Assembly: GCF_000507845.1 (NCBI RefSeq)
Contig: NZ_KI669454.1
Span: forward strand, 1,092,604-1,156,603
Length of the DNA: 64,000 nt
Direction of reading: 5' to 3'
Source of the DNA: Helicobacter macacae MIT 99-5501
GTDB lineage: Bacteria; Campylobacterota; Campylobacteria; Campylobacterales; Helicobacteraceae
Below the pieces are notes generated by a model. That model saw nothing but the letters and a program-made list of their open reading frames with translations. It did not search any database and was not told the DNA's origin. Made by a program: the position numbers and the translations under genes. Below are positions 1-8,070 of this stretch, in pieces (position 1 is the first letter of the stretch; every line of letters starts with the position of its first letter).

Positions 1-2
1 CA

Positions 3-941
3 AAAGAGACAAAATCAAAAAATTCCAAACTAGAATCTGCAAATAATGATAGTGCAGAATCTAGCAAAAATTCTAGAGAGGATTTTGCTGTATTTTTCTT
101 GCGTGGCGATGACGAGCTAGAAGAGACAAAGGCACTAAACGCGCTAAATGCAAATGGCTTTGAAGCACTAGAGCTACTTGAAGCAAGTCAAAGTGAGCTA
201 GAAAATTTAGGGCTTATCGCAGGTAGCATTGGTGCTTATAGCTTGAGGACGATTGTCGGGGAAAAAGCGATTATTTTTGATGAGGATTTGCGCGGGGCAA
301 GCGAGATGATATGTGGCGCAAATGAGCGTGAAAAGCACTTCGTGGGCGTGGATTTGGATTTGTTTGAAAATCTTTGCTTTGCGGATTTGGCAGTGGTAAG
401 GCAGGGGGATATTTGCGCTTGCTGTGGGGCGGAGCTAGCGCACAAAAAAGGCATTGAAATCGGGCATATTTTCAAACTTGGGACAAAGTATTCTGCTCCA
501 TTGCAGGCGAAATTTTTAGATGAAAATGGCAAAGAAAAGCCTTTCATAATGGGCTGCTATGGCATAGGAATTAGCAGAATTCTAAGTGCGATATTGGAGC
601 AAAAAGCCGATGATAAGGGCTGTGTATGGAGTGCTAGCACCGCTCCTTTTAAGGTTGTAATCATCATTGCAAATGCCAAAGACAAAGCCCAATATGACTT
701 TGGATACGCGCTATATGAGAGCTTAAAGCAAGTGGGTGTAGAAGTCGCGCTAGATGATAGGGATTTGCGATTTGGTGCGAAAATGGCAGATTTTGAGCTT
801 ATGGGTGTGGCAAATTTTGCTGCACTTATTGGCAAAGGATTAGAATCAAACCGCGTAGAAATCATTAAACGAGATGGTTTGCAAAAAAGTGAGATAGATT
901 CTGCCAAAGCATTAGAGCAGATTCTAAAAATGATAAAATAA
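3..941 (+). CDS. proS: Prolyl-tRNA synthetase, C-terminal part (5' end outside window)
   Basis: This is the last 312 residues of prolyl-tRNA synthetase, which charges tRNA-Pro with proline in the cytoplasm. The frame is open to the left edge, so the gene starts outside the window; the TTG at 99 is only an internal codon. The visible part begins in a Ser/Lys/Asn-rich stretch and the end of the editing (INS/YbaK-like) insertion. It then shows class II motif 3 (GCYGIGISR) and the HGTP anticodon-binding domain starting near PFKVVIII. The CCGAELAHKKGIEIGHIFKLG segment is typical of bacterial ProS. It is followed by fxsA and hemC in the same direction, the order I know from Campylobacter and Helicobacter. 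Confidence 0.96.
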   Translation, partial: KETKSKNSKLESANNDSAESSKNSREDFAVFFLRGDDELEETKALNALNANGFEALELLEASQSELENLGLIAGSIGAYSLRTIVGEKAIIFDEDLRGASEMICGANEREKHFVGVDLDLFENLCFADLAVVRQGDICACCGAELAHKKGIEIGHIFKLGTKYSAPLQAKFLDENGKEKPFIMGCYGIGISRILSAILEQKADDKGCVWSASTAPFKVVIIIANAKDKAQYDFGYALYESLKQVGVEVALDDRDLRFGAKMADFELMGVANFAALIGKGLESNRVEIIKRDGLQKSEIDSAKALEQILKMIK

Positions 942-1044
942 ATATTTTTGCTAGAAAATCTAATAAAGCAGAATTCAAAAACTATAAAATCTCTGCTAGC
1001 TTTGCTAAAAAGTGTCTTAAAAAAACAACTAAAAGGAAGTGTAA

Positions 1045-1521
1045 ATGCCGACACTAGCACTATTTTTTCTCATAGGCTACATTGCTTTTGAGCTACTTAG
1101 CTTTAGTATTTGGGTTAGTTATTTTGGGTTTTTTAGCCTTTTTTGTGAAATTGTTTTTAGCGGGATTGCTGGGCTTTGGCTTTGGAATTCCCGCACTCGC
1201 TCCCTTAGCTCCTCGCTAAATGAGATTATACATTTTGTGTATGAGGGGCGGATTTTGGATTTGCTAAAAAGTAATATGTTGTTTTTTTTGGGAGCGATTT
1301 TGCTTATAGCACCGGGGTTACTAAGCGATAGTGTGGGGATTATCTGCGTTGTGGCTAGCTTTGTATCCCAGCCAAAACCTAGTGATTTTGTGCGCGACTA
1401 TCGTGCGCGAGAGGATTTTCACTTCAATGAAAAACCTAGCGATGAGGACATTATCGAGGTGGAAATCATTGAGGAATCTAGCAAGCAAAATAAGGCGATA
1501 CAAAAGGATAAAAATGACTAG
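1045..1521 (+). CDS. fxsA: FxsA family inner-membrane protein
   Basis: A 158-residue inner-membrane protein of the FxsA family, whose biochemical role is poorly known (E. coli FxsA overproduction relieves phage T7 exclusion by plasmid F). Hydrophobic segments lie at about residues 4-24, 27-46 and 74-100. The LLIAPGLLSDSVG segment is the family hallmark. The C-terminal 50 residues are charged and cytoplasmic-looking (rich in Glu and Lys). AAGGAAG precedes the ATG. Its last 8 bases overlap the hemC start, so the two are probably co-translated. The proS-fxsA-hemC order matches C. jejuni. Confidence 0.85.
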   Translation: MPTLALFFLIGYIAFELLSFSIWVSYFGFFSLFCEIVFSGIAGLWLWNSRTRSLSSSLNEIIHFVYEGRILDLLKSNMLFFLGAILLIAPGLLSDSVGIICVVASFVSQPKPSDFVRDYRAREDFHFNEKPSDEDIIEVEIIEESSKQNKAIQKDKND

Positions 1522-2515
1522 CAAAAAATTCATAATCGGCACTCGTGGTAGCGCACTCGCACTATGGCAAGCCGAGCATATCAAATCGCGACTAAAAGCC
1601 GAGCTAGGAGTAGAATCTACCTTAAAAATAGTAAAAACCAAAGGCGATAAAATCCTAGATGTTCCCCTTGCCAAAATCGGTGGCAAAGGGCTTTTTACCA
1701 AAGAGCTAGAAGAGCTGTTGCTAAGTGGGGAGATTGACTTAGCAGTGCATTCGCTAAAAGATGTGCCTGTGGAGCTACCAAGTGGGCTAACTCTAGCTAG
1801 CATAACCAAGCGCGAAGATGTGCGAGACTGCTTGCTAAGCTATAAGTATGAAAGCTTAGATTCTCTTCCACAAGGCGCAAAAGTAGGCACAACCTCGCTA
1901 AGACGCACGATGCAAATACTTGCCAAACGCCCTGATTTGGAAGCACTATCCCTTAGGGGCAATGTCCAAACAAGGCTAAAAAAGCTAGAATCTGGCGAAT
2001 TTCACGCCATAATGCTAGCAGCTGCTGGGCTAAAAAGACTAGGTATAACAAATGAGCAAATCCCGCATATTACGGCTTTTGAAGTAGATGAGATGATACC
2101 TGCTATGGGGCAAGCAGCACTTGGCATAGAGTGCAGAAATGATGAAAAGATAACCTCGCTGCTAGAAAAACTAAGCGACAAAGAAGCGATGATATGTGCT
2201 AGCGCGGAGAGGGAGTTTATCCGCGCTCTAGATGGCGGGTGTCAAGTCCCTATTGGCGTTCACTGCAAGATAGTGAGTGATTCTCACAAAGTAGATTTAC
2301 TCAAGATAAATGCAATAGTGGGGATACCAAGCGGAGAAAAAATACTAAGAGAATCTCTAGAAATATCTATCAAAGAGATTCCACAAAAATGCTCGCAAAA
2401 ATCTTTGCTAGAGCTACAAAAAACAGCAAATGATATGGCAAAAAATCTAGCAGACAAAATGATAGCACAAGGTGCGAAAGAGATTTTACAAGAAGCCCTT
2501 AGCTTTTGGGGGTGA
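1514..2515 (+). CDS. hemC: Hydroxymethylbilane synthase (porphobilinogen deaminase)
   Basis: Condenses four porphobilinogen molecules into hydroxymethylbilane, the linear tetrapyrrole on the way to haem. The frame is open further upstream, but the ATG at 1514 has AAAAGGA just before it and gives the canonical N-terminus ending in GTRGSALALWQA; the product is 333 aa. Key residues are present: the HSLKD motif (residues 79-83, catalytic Asp83), the Arg-rich TSLRR segment, and Cys243 in DGGCQVPIG, which carries the dipyrromethane cofactor. The start overlaps the fxsA stop by 8 bases. Confidence 0.97.
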   Translation: MTSKKFIIGTRGSALALWQAEHIKSRLKAELGVESTLKIVKTKGDKILDVPLAKIGGKGLFTKELEELLLSGEIDLAVHSLKDVPVELPSGLTLASITKREDVRDCLLSYKYESLDSLPQGAKVGTTSLRRTMQILAKRPDLEALSLRGNVQTRLKKLESGEFHAIMLAAAGLKRLGITNEQIPHITAFEVDEMIPAMGQAALGIECRNDEKITSLLEKLSDKEAMICASAEREFIRALDGGCQVPIGVHCKIVSDSHKVDLLKINAIVGIPSGEKILRESLEISIKEIPQKCSQKSLLELQKTANDMAKNLADKMIAQGAKEILQEALSFWG

Positions 2516-2702
2516 TATTGTTTTGTTGCCTTGAAGCAATGAAGTAGTTTAGGCACAAATTAGCAAACGAAGTTTTTTCATAAAACAAAGGTAGTGAATT
2601 TTTTGAAAAAGTCTTTTGAATTTTGTTTTAATAAACGAGGTAGCGCATAGCCCTTTTGCAGAAAATATCTCTATTTTTTGCATATTTGATAGAATCTTTT
2701 TG

Positions 2703-3110
2703 CTAAAAACCCGTATCAATTCCGCTAGAATCTAGGCTTTTACTCATTATTTCTTGAGATTTTTTTATCGCTTCTAGTCGCTGGGCTTGAGTGATTTCAT
2801 TATTTTGATTTTGCGCTTGATTTGGTGGGGTGATTGTGGGTTTGGGCTGTGGGCTTGGCTGCTTTGTAGATTTGCTTTGTGGGCGAACTCCCGCTGGCAT
2901 TTTGACAAAGACATCTTCATAGTTTTTGCCACCTTTTCTAAACCTCACATACACATCGCCATTTTGGGTGTTAAACAAATATGTATCCACGCCATCGCTA
3001 AACATTTGCCAATCAGCAAGTGCTGGCGATATACCTAGCAACACAACTGCAAAAACCCCACAAAAAATCTTGCAAAAAAACTTGTGATAAAACCGATAAA
3101 AGTGCTTCAT
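2703..3110 (-). CDS. Small secreted/periplasmic protein of unknown function
   Basis: I do not recognise this 135-residue protein. It has a clear signal peptide: a basic N-terminus, a hydrophobic core around residues 12-28, and a likely signal peptidase I site after SPALA. The mature part starts with a small compact domain (DWQMFSDGVDTYLFN..., VYVRFRKGGKNYEDVFVKMP). It then becomes Pro/Gln/Asn-rich and ends in a charged helix. AAAGGGGAT precedes the ATG. It stands alone between hemC and the divergent pgeF-like gene. No Cys follows the signal core, so it is not an obvious lipoprotein. Confidence 0.65.
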   Translation of the reverse strand: MKHFYRFYHKFFCKIFCGVFAVVLLGISPALADWQMFSDGVDTYLFNTQNGDVYVRFRKGGKNYEDVFVKMPAGVRPQSKSTKQPSPQPKPTITPPNQAQNQNNEITQAQRLEAIKKSQEIMSKSLDSSGIDTGF

Positions 3111-3259
3111 AAATCCCCTTTATTTGTGTTGTCCTAAACATTTTGGCTTCTTTAGCTTTGCCTAAAATCTTTGCGCCTAGCCAAAATAAAGCAAAATAAG
3201 CAAAATTCTAGCATAAAAAATATTGTAAAATTTGCCAAAATCTTAAAAAAAGGTAAAAA

Positions 3260-4225
3260 ATGCCACCCCAAAATATAGCAATCACAAAAACAACCCAAAA
3301 AACACCAAAGCAAAAAATATCACATAGTGATAAGTCCAGCAATAGCGATGAATCCGTATTTTTCTCAAGCAAGCAAAGCGCGGTTTTTAGGGATTGTGAG
3401 ATTGATTTTGTGCTGACTTCTAGGCTTTGTGGGGTAAGCACTCCTCCATATCATAGTCTAAATCTAGCCTATCATACACGCGATAATCCCACAAATGTAG
3501 CCCATAATCGCGCTAAGATTCTCTCTACTTATTTTCCGCAAAAAACGCTTATCTTTTGCAATCAAATCCACTCAAGTATGATTCTAGCGTGTGATAAAAC
3601 GGATTATGACAAAGCCACCGATTCAGCGCAAAACTTGCAAAATCAACACAATCTGCAAGAATGCAATTTAGGGCAGGGCGATGGGATTTTTTGCACACAT
3701 AAAAACCTAGTCGCGCTTATTTTGGTGGCTGATTGCAATCCTGTGTTGATTTTTGATTGCGTAAATGGTGCGTTTGTCGCACTTCACGCGGGTAGGGCAG
3801 GAGTATGTGCTCATATCCTTACAAACGGCATAAACACACTGCTTGCAAATGGCGCAAAGACGCAAAATCTGCGTGTATTTATCGGGGCGTCTATACGAAA
3901 ATGTTGCTATGAGGTGGGGGAGGATTTGGCAATCCAAATACAAAAAGATTTTGGCAAAAAATACATAGAAAAAAGAAGTGGGAAATATTTTTTGGATTTG
4001 ATTTTGATGCTGCTAGATGAGTGCGATAGGGCTGGGATTTTTCGTGAGAATATCGAGGTTTTGGAAGTGTGTAGCTGCTGTGAGGATAGGCTTTTTTCAT
4101 ATCGCAGAGCATATAAAGAAAGCAGAGGGCAAAAAGCGCAAATCCGTAGCCAAAAGACAAGTGAAAGTTGTGAGAAAACTCTCATACAAACGGGTAGATT
4201 TGGGCTTTTTGTAAGCCTAAGATAA
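3260..4225 (+). CDS. pgeF: Laccase-domain purine nucleoside phosphorylase-like protein (PgeF/YfiH family)
   Basis: Member of the YfiH/PgeF 'polyphenol oxidase' family. Relatives act as purine nucleoside phosphorylases/adenosine deaminases and, in E. coli, help keep L-Ser out of peptidoglycan. Zinc-site motifs are visible: NQIHSS (101-106), GDG (140-142), ADCNPV (157-162) and LHAGRAG (175-181). The last is usually HAGWRG; the Trp is absent here but the His is kept. The first 35 residues are Lys/Ser/Thr-rich and look dispensable. AAAGGT precedes the ATG. The C-terminus also carries extra basic residues. Which substrate it uses cannot be told from sequence. Confidence 0.85.
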   Translation: MPPQNIAITKTTQKTPKQKISHSDKSSNSDESVFFSSKQSAVFRDCEIDFVLTSRLCGVSTPPYHSLNLAYHTRDNPTNVAHNRAKILSTYFPQKTLIFCNQIHSSMILACDKTDYDKATDSAQNLQNQHNLQECNLGQGDGIFCTHKNLVALILVADCNPVLIFDCVNGAFVALHAGRAGVCAHILTNGINTLLANGAKTQNLRVFIGASIRKCCYEVGEDLAIQIQKDFGKKYIEKRSGKYFLDLILMLLDECDRAGIFRENIEVLEVCSCCEDRLFSYRRAYKESRGQKAQIRSQKTSESCEKTLIQTGRFGLFVSLR

Positions 4226-4304
4226 TTGCTTCCTTGCACGGGGTTTCACAAAAGCAAAACGCGCTATTTTGCCTAAAATCTGCATAAAAATTGCTTATTT
4301 TGTA

Positions 4305-4310
4305 TATAAT
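4305..4310 (+). promoter_or_regulatory. -10 box of the tRNA-Ser promoter
   Basis: A perfect TATAAT lies 82 bases upstream of the mature tRNA-Ser, preceded by T-rich sequence as usual for Helicobacter sigma-80 promoters. No clear -35 box is seen. Confidence 0.55.
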
Positions 4311-4392
4311 AGCGAGGTTTTATTAGTGCTAGATTTTTAGCTAGCACAAGTGAAGTGTTGCGCGTTTTTTTGCGGTTTGATTAGCGCATTTT

Positions 4393-4480
4393 AGAGAGGT
4401 GTCCGAGTGGTTGAAGGAGCACGCCTGGAACGCGTGTAAAGTGCAAGCTTTCGAGGGTTCGAATCCCTTCCTCTCTGCCA
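4393..4480 (+). tRNA. tRNA-Ser (anticodon GGA)
   Basis: 88 nt with encoded CCA. The acceptor strands AGAGAGG (4393-4399) and CCTCTCT pair fully, with discriminator G. The anticodon stem CACGC/GCGTG holds the loop CTGGAAC, giving anticodon GGA (reads UCU/UCC). A long variable arm and the TTCGAAT T-loop fit a class II serine tRNA. Confidence 0.97.
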
Positions 4481-4628
4481 TATTTAAGCAACTTGCAAAA
4501 TACATTAGACATACTTTGAGAAATAAAAGTCTAAAAACTTTTCTTAAAAAATCTTACAAGATTCCCAAAAAGTGTGCCCAAAAAGTGTGATAGTAGGGAA
4601 TTTGCTTCTAGCATTAAGGAGTTTATCT

Positions 4629-4820
4629 ATGTGTATAAATGGAGAAAATTTCACGCAAAAAAGCCTTAGCCTTATGGAATATTTAGAGCTAAAGGGACTA
4701 AACCCCGCGCTTATCGCCCTAGAGCTAAATGGCAAAATTGTCCCAAAAGATGAGTTTGAAAAAGTGATTTTTAAGCAGGGCGATAAGGTAGAAATCCTTA
4801 GCTTTGTAGGTGGTGGATAA
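4629..4820 (+). CDS. thiS: Sulfur carrier protein ThiS
   Basis: A 63-residue beta-grasp protein that carries sulfur as a C-terminal thiocarboxylate for making the thiazole ring of thiamine. It ends in FVGGG, so it has the Gly-Gly tail that ThiF adenylates. The frame is open upstream of position 4629, but AAGGAG (4616-4621) sits 7 bases before this ATG, and the upstream extension does not resemble ThiS. It is the first gene of the thiS-thiF-thiG-thiH run. No TPP riboswitch is seen between the tRNA and this gene. Confidence 0.93.
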   Translation: MCINGENFTQKSLSLMEYLELKGLNPALIALELNGKIVPKDEFEKVIFKQGDKVEILSFVGGG

Positions 4821-4864
4821 TCCCCAAATGCAGAGCAAATCTAACACAACACTAAAGCAACACA

Positions 4865-5674
4865 ATGAAAAATATACTATTTAATGGCAAAAAGCACCAA
4901 ACCAAAATCACAGATTCCCTAAGTTTTTTTACTAGCCAAAACTGCGATGAAAACGATGTGTGGATAGTAAATGGCTTTGCAAGCAAAGAAGCAAAAACGC
5001 TAGAAAATGGCGATGAGCTGTGGTGTATCCCAAAAGGGAAAATGCCTCCACAAGACGCATTAGAATCAATGATGAGCGCACGACACACACCAAAAGTGCA
5101 CAACGCCCTAAAGCAAGCAAAAGTAGCAATATGCGGGCTTGGAGGGCTTGGCTCACATATTGCAATAATGCTAGCTAGAAGCGGGGTTGGGCATTTGGTG
5201 TTGATTGATTTTGACATTATCGAGCCTAGCAATCTAAACCGACAAGCCTACAACATAAGCGACTTAGGCAAGCTAAAAACTCAAGCTCTACGCTCTCACA
5301 TAAAAGAGATAAACCCTTTTATCACTACGCAGATTTTCACTACCAAAATTGAGCCTAGCAATATCCCAACACTTTTTGAGGGCTGTGAAATCGTGTGTGA
5401 AGCGTTTGATAATCCTTTCGCCAAAGCTATGCTTGCCCAGAATTTTCACACACACTTTCCAGACTCCACGCTGATATGTGCTAGTGGGCTAGCAGGCTAT
5501 GGGGACTCAAACGCGATACAAACACGCAAAATCAACGATAGATTTTATATTTGTGGGGATTTGCTTAGTGCAGCAGGCTATGGCAGAGGACTTATGAGCC
5601 CGCGTGTAAATATTTGTGCTGCTCATCAGGCAAACCTTGTGCTAGAGATTTTGTGTGCCCAAAATGGATTATGA
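4865..5674 (+). CDS. thiF: ThiS adenylyltransferase ThiF with N-terminal ThiS-like domain
   Basis: Adenylates the C-terminus of ThiS with ATP so that it can accept sulfur. Residues 1-58 form a second beta-grasp, ThiS-like domain (IVNGF, LENGDELWCIPKGKMP) without a terminal Gly-Gly. Residues 73-269 are the E1-like adenylating domain with the nucleotide loop GLGGLGSH (91-98), Asp115/Asp117, and SNLNRQ (122-127). This layout corresponds to the shorter 'family 2' ThiF of Campylobacterota; the CXXC zinc pairs of E. coli ThiF are missing. It begins 44 bases after thiS with only a weak ribosome site. Confidence 0.92.
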   Translation: MKNILFNGKKHQTKITDSLSFFTSQNCDENDVWIVNGFASKEAKTLENGDELWCIPKGKMPPQDALESMMSARHTPKVHNALKQAKVAICGLGGLGSHIAIMLARSGVGHLVLIDFDIIEPSNLNRQAYNISDLGKLKTQALRSHIKEINPFITTQIFTTKIEPSNIPTLFEGCEIVCEAFDNPFAKAMLAQNFHTHFPDSTLICASGLAGYGDSNAIQTRKINDRFYICGDLLSAAGYGRGLMSPRVNICAAHQANLVLEILCAQNGL

Positions 5675-5763
5675 AGCAAGGGATTATGAAGCGGGGATTG
5701 TGAGGAAAATCTACAAAAGCAAACTTATAAAGCGACAAAACTACTACGATAAAAGGTAAAAAA

Positions 5764-6684
5764 ATGAGTAAAACAAGCGACAAAAAAAACAATACAACTT
5801 CCATAGATTCCACAAGGCAAACAGATTCTACAACCTCGCTAGATTCCACAAAACTAGATTCTATCAGGCAAGTAGATTTTGCAAAATCTAGCGATATTTT
5901 GCGTCTTGGCAAATATTCATTTAGCTCGCGCTTCATACTTGGCTCGGGCAAATACTCACTTCATCTTATAGATTCTGCTATCAAGCAAGCAAAAGCCCAA
6001 ATCATCACCCTTGCTTTGCGCCGAACAAATCGTGGTGGGCTAGAAAATATCCTAGATTTTATCCCGCCAAATATCACACTACTGCCCAACACAAGCGGTG
6101 CTAGAAATGCCAAAGAGGCTTTGCGTATCGCCCTTTTGGCGCGCGAAATCTGCCAAAGCGATTTAGTCAAAGTCGAAGTCATAAGCGATAGCAAATATCT
6201 TTTGCCAGATAATTATGAAAGTGCCAAAGCTACTGAAATGCTAGCAAAAGAGGGCTTTACTCCACTTGTTTATATGTATCCAGAGCTGTATGCTGCGCGA
6301 GATATGGCAAACGCAGGAGCGTGCGCGATAATGCCACTTGGCGCACCTATCGGCACAAACAAAGGCTTACAAACAAAGGCGTTTATAGAGATTTTGCTTC
6401 GTGAGATAGATTTGCCAATCATTGTAGATGCAGGTATAGGCTCTCCAGCCCAAGCCTGCGAAGCTATGCAGATGGGCGTAAGCGCGATAATGGCAAACAC
6501 AGCCATTGCTAATGCCAAAGACATAGCACAGATGGCACACGCTTTTAGGCTAGGTATAGAGGCGGGTAGGCTAGCTTATCTTGCGGGCTTAGCGCAAGAA
6601 TCCGCTCCTACGCCCTCTTCGCCGATAGAAGACATTTCGCCTGCAAGCAAGCCTAGCCCACTTACAAGTTTTTTGCAAGATTGA
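5764..6684 (+). CDS. thiG: Thiazole synthase ThiG
   Basis: Forms the thiazole phosphate from deoxyxylulose phosphate, dehydroglycine and ThiS-thiocarboxylate. The TIM-barrel core is recognisable from FILGSGKY onward. The Schiff-base lysine is Lys136 in LVKVEVI, the ALRR motif lies near residue 85, and the phosphate-binding region is PIIVDAGIGSPAQACEAMQMG. The first 45 residues are an unusual Ser/Thr/Asp-rich extension built from repeats of 'DST'. AAAAGGT precedes the ATG. The C-terminal Ser/Pro tail is also low complexity. It lies between thiF and thiH, 89 bases after thiF. Confidence 0.96.
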   Translation: MSKTSDKKNNTTSIDSTRQTDSTTSLDSTKLDSIRQVDFAKSSDILRLGKYSFSSRFILGSGKYSLHLIDSAIKQAKAQIITLALRRTNRGGLENILDFIPPNITLLPNTSGARNAKEALRIALLAREICQSDLVKVEVISDSKYLLPDNYESAKATEMLAKEGFTPLVYMYPELYAARDMANAGACAIMPLGAPIGTNKGLQTKAFIEILLREIDLPIIVDAGIGSPAQACEAMQMGVSAIMANTAIANAKDIAQMAHAFRLGIEAGRLAYLAGLAQESAPTPSSPIEDISPASKPSPLTSFLQD

Positions 6685-6800
6685 TTTTGTAAAATCATTT
6701 TTTAGGATTGCTTTTGTAGGGATAAATTTTAGTGATTTTGTATTTTTACACGCTTTTTTTTGCACACTATTTTAGACAAGATTTTAGATAAAGGATAAAA

Positions 6801-7985
6801 ATGGTAAATCCTAGCAGTGTATGGGAATTTCAAAGCACAATGCAAGACATTGATTCTAATATTTTAGAGTGCGTGCTTGAGATAAGAGAATCCTACAACC
6901 CTGATGCTTATAGCTCAAAAGAAGTAAAATCCGCGCTTAGCAAGCACTACCTAGATATTGGCGATTTATGCGCCCTACTAAGTCCAGCAGCACAGCCTTT
7001 TTTAGAAGAAATCGCCACCCAAGCTCAAAAAAGAGTGAAATCCTACTTTGGCAACTCCATAAATGTCTTTACCCCGCTTTATCTTAGCAATCATTGTGCA
7101 AGTAAATGCGTGTATTGTGGATTTCAAAAGGGGAATAAAATCAAACGCGCAAAACTAGAATATGACGAAATCAAAGCCGAGCTAGAAATCATCGCCAAAA
7201 GTGGCTTGCAAGAAGTTTTGTTTCTATGTGGCGAGGGTAGAGAATACGCAAGCGTAGAATACATAGCCAAGTCCTGCGAGCTAGCAAAGCAGTATTTCAA
7301 AGTCATAGGCGTGGAGATTTACGCACTAAATGTTGATGAATATGAGCTGCTACACAAAAGTGGCTGTGATTTTGTAACGCTTTTTCAAGAAACTTATTGC
7401 CCCAAAAAATACGCTAGAATCCACATAGAGGGCGAAAAGAGGGCGTTTGCATATCGGTTTTATGCACAAGAGAGGGCGTTGCGAGCAGGAATGAGAGGTG
7501 TTGGATTTGGTGCATTGCTTGGCATAGATGATTTTCGCAAAGACGCGCTAAGCTGCGCTCTGCACGCGTATTTTTTGCAGCGCAAATACCCACACGCAGA
7601 AATCGCGCTATCAATTCCTCGCTTGCGCCCTATCATAAATAACCCCAAAATCCACCCAAAAGCCGTTACAGAATCTAGGCTTTTGCAAGTGCTATGCGCG
7701 TATCGCCTCTTTTTGCCTTATGCAAGTATTACGATTTCTAGCAGGGAGGGGGCGAGATTTCGCAACAATGTCATAAAACTAGGTGCAAACAAAATCTCTG
7801 CAGGAGTATCTGTGGCGATAGGAGAGCGAAGCGCGGAGGAGAAAAAATCCCGTGGCGATGACGCCGAAAAAAAGGGAGATGAGCAATTTAGCATAAGCGA
7901 TAATCGTAGCGTGGAAGAGATTTTATCTATGCTAAAAATCGCTCATCTCCAACCTGTGATGAGCGATAGTGTCTTTGTAGGGTAG
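6801..7985 (+). CDS. thiH: 2-iminoacetate synthase ThiH (radical SAM)
   Basis: Cleaves tyrosine with a radical SAM mechanism to give dehydroglycine for ThiG. The iron-sulfur cysteines are Cys99, Cys103 and Cys106 (CASKCVYC). The biotin/thiamine-synthase-associated C-terminal domain contains ITISSREGARFRNNVIKLG. The protein is 394 residues, slightly longer than usual because of a charged insert (Glu/Lys/Asp-rich, around residues 340-365) before the last helix. Its ribosome site is ATAAAGGATAAAA. Last gene of the thiS-F-G-H run, so the cell should make thiazole by the anaerobic tyrosine route. Confidence 0.95.
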   Translation: MVNPSSVWEFQSTMQDIDSNILECVLEIRESYNPDAYSSKEVKSALSKHYLDIGDLCALLSPAAQPFLEEIATQAQKRVKSYFGNSINVFTPLYLSNHCASKCVYCGFQKGNKIKRAKLEYDEIKAELEIIAKSGLQEVLFLCGEGREYASVEYIAKSCELAKQYFKVIGVEIYALNVDEYELLHKSGCDFVTLFQETYCPKKYARIHIEGEKRAFAYRFYAQERALRAGMRGVGFGALLGIDDFRKDALSCALHAYFLQRKYPHAEIALSIPRLRPIINNPKIHPKAVTESRLLQVLCAYRLFLPYASITISSREGARFRNNVIKLGANKISAGVSVAIGERSAEEKKSRGDDAEKKGDEQFSISDNRSVEEILSMLKIAHLQPVMSDSVFVG

Positions 7986-8034
7986 ATTTGTGCAAGCCTT
8001 TTGTAGGGAATATTTATATGGCATATTTGTGAGG

Positions 8035-8054
8035 TAGATTTTATAAAAAATCTA
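8035..8054. terminator. Possible bidirectional terminator between thiH and the HcpA-like gene
   Basis: An A/T-rich inverted repeat (TAGATTTT, loop, AAAATCTA) lies between two genes that converge. The stem is weak, so this is tentative. Confidence 0.3.
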
Positions 8055-8070
8055 AAAAAGCCAAAAATCC

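Noticed and set aside
236..547. Reverse-strand reading frame inside proS
   Set aside because: It mirrors a well-supported gene, has no ribosome site and no recognisable domain.
4481..4628. TPP riboswitch before thiS
   Set aside because: The gap lacks the conserved CTGAGA and ACCTGATCTGG-type cores, and nothing folds like the TPP aptamer.
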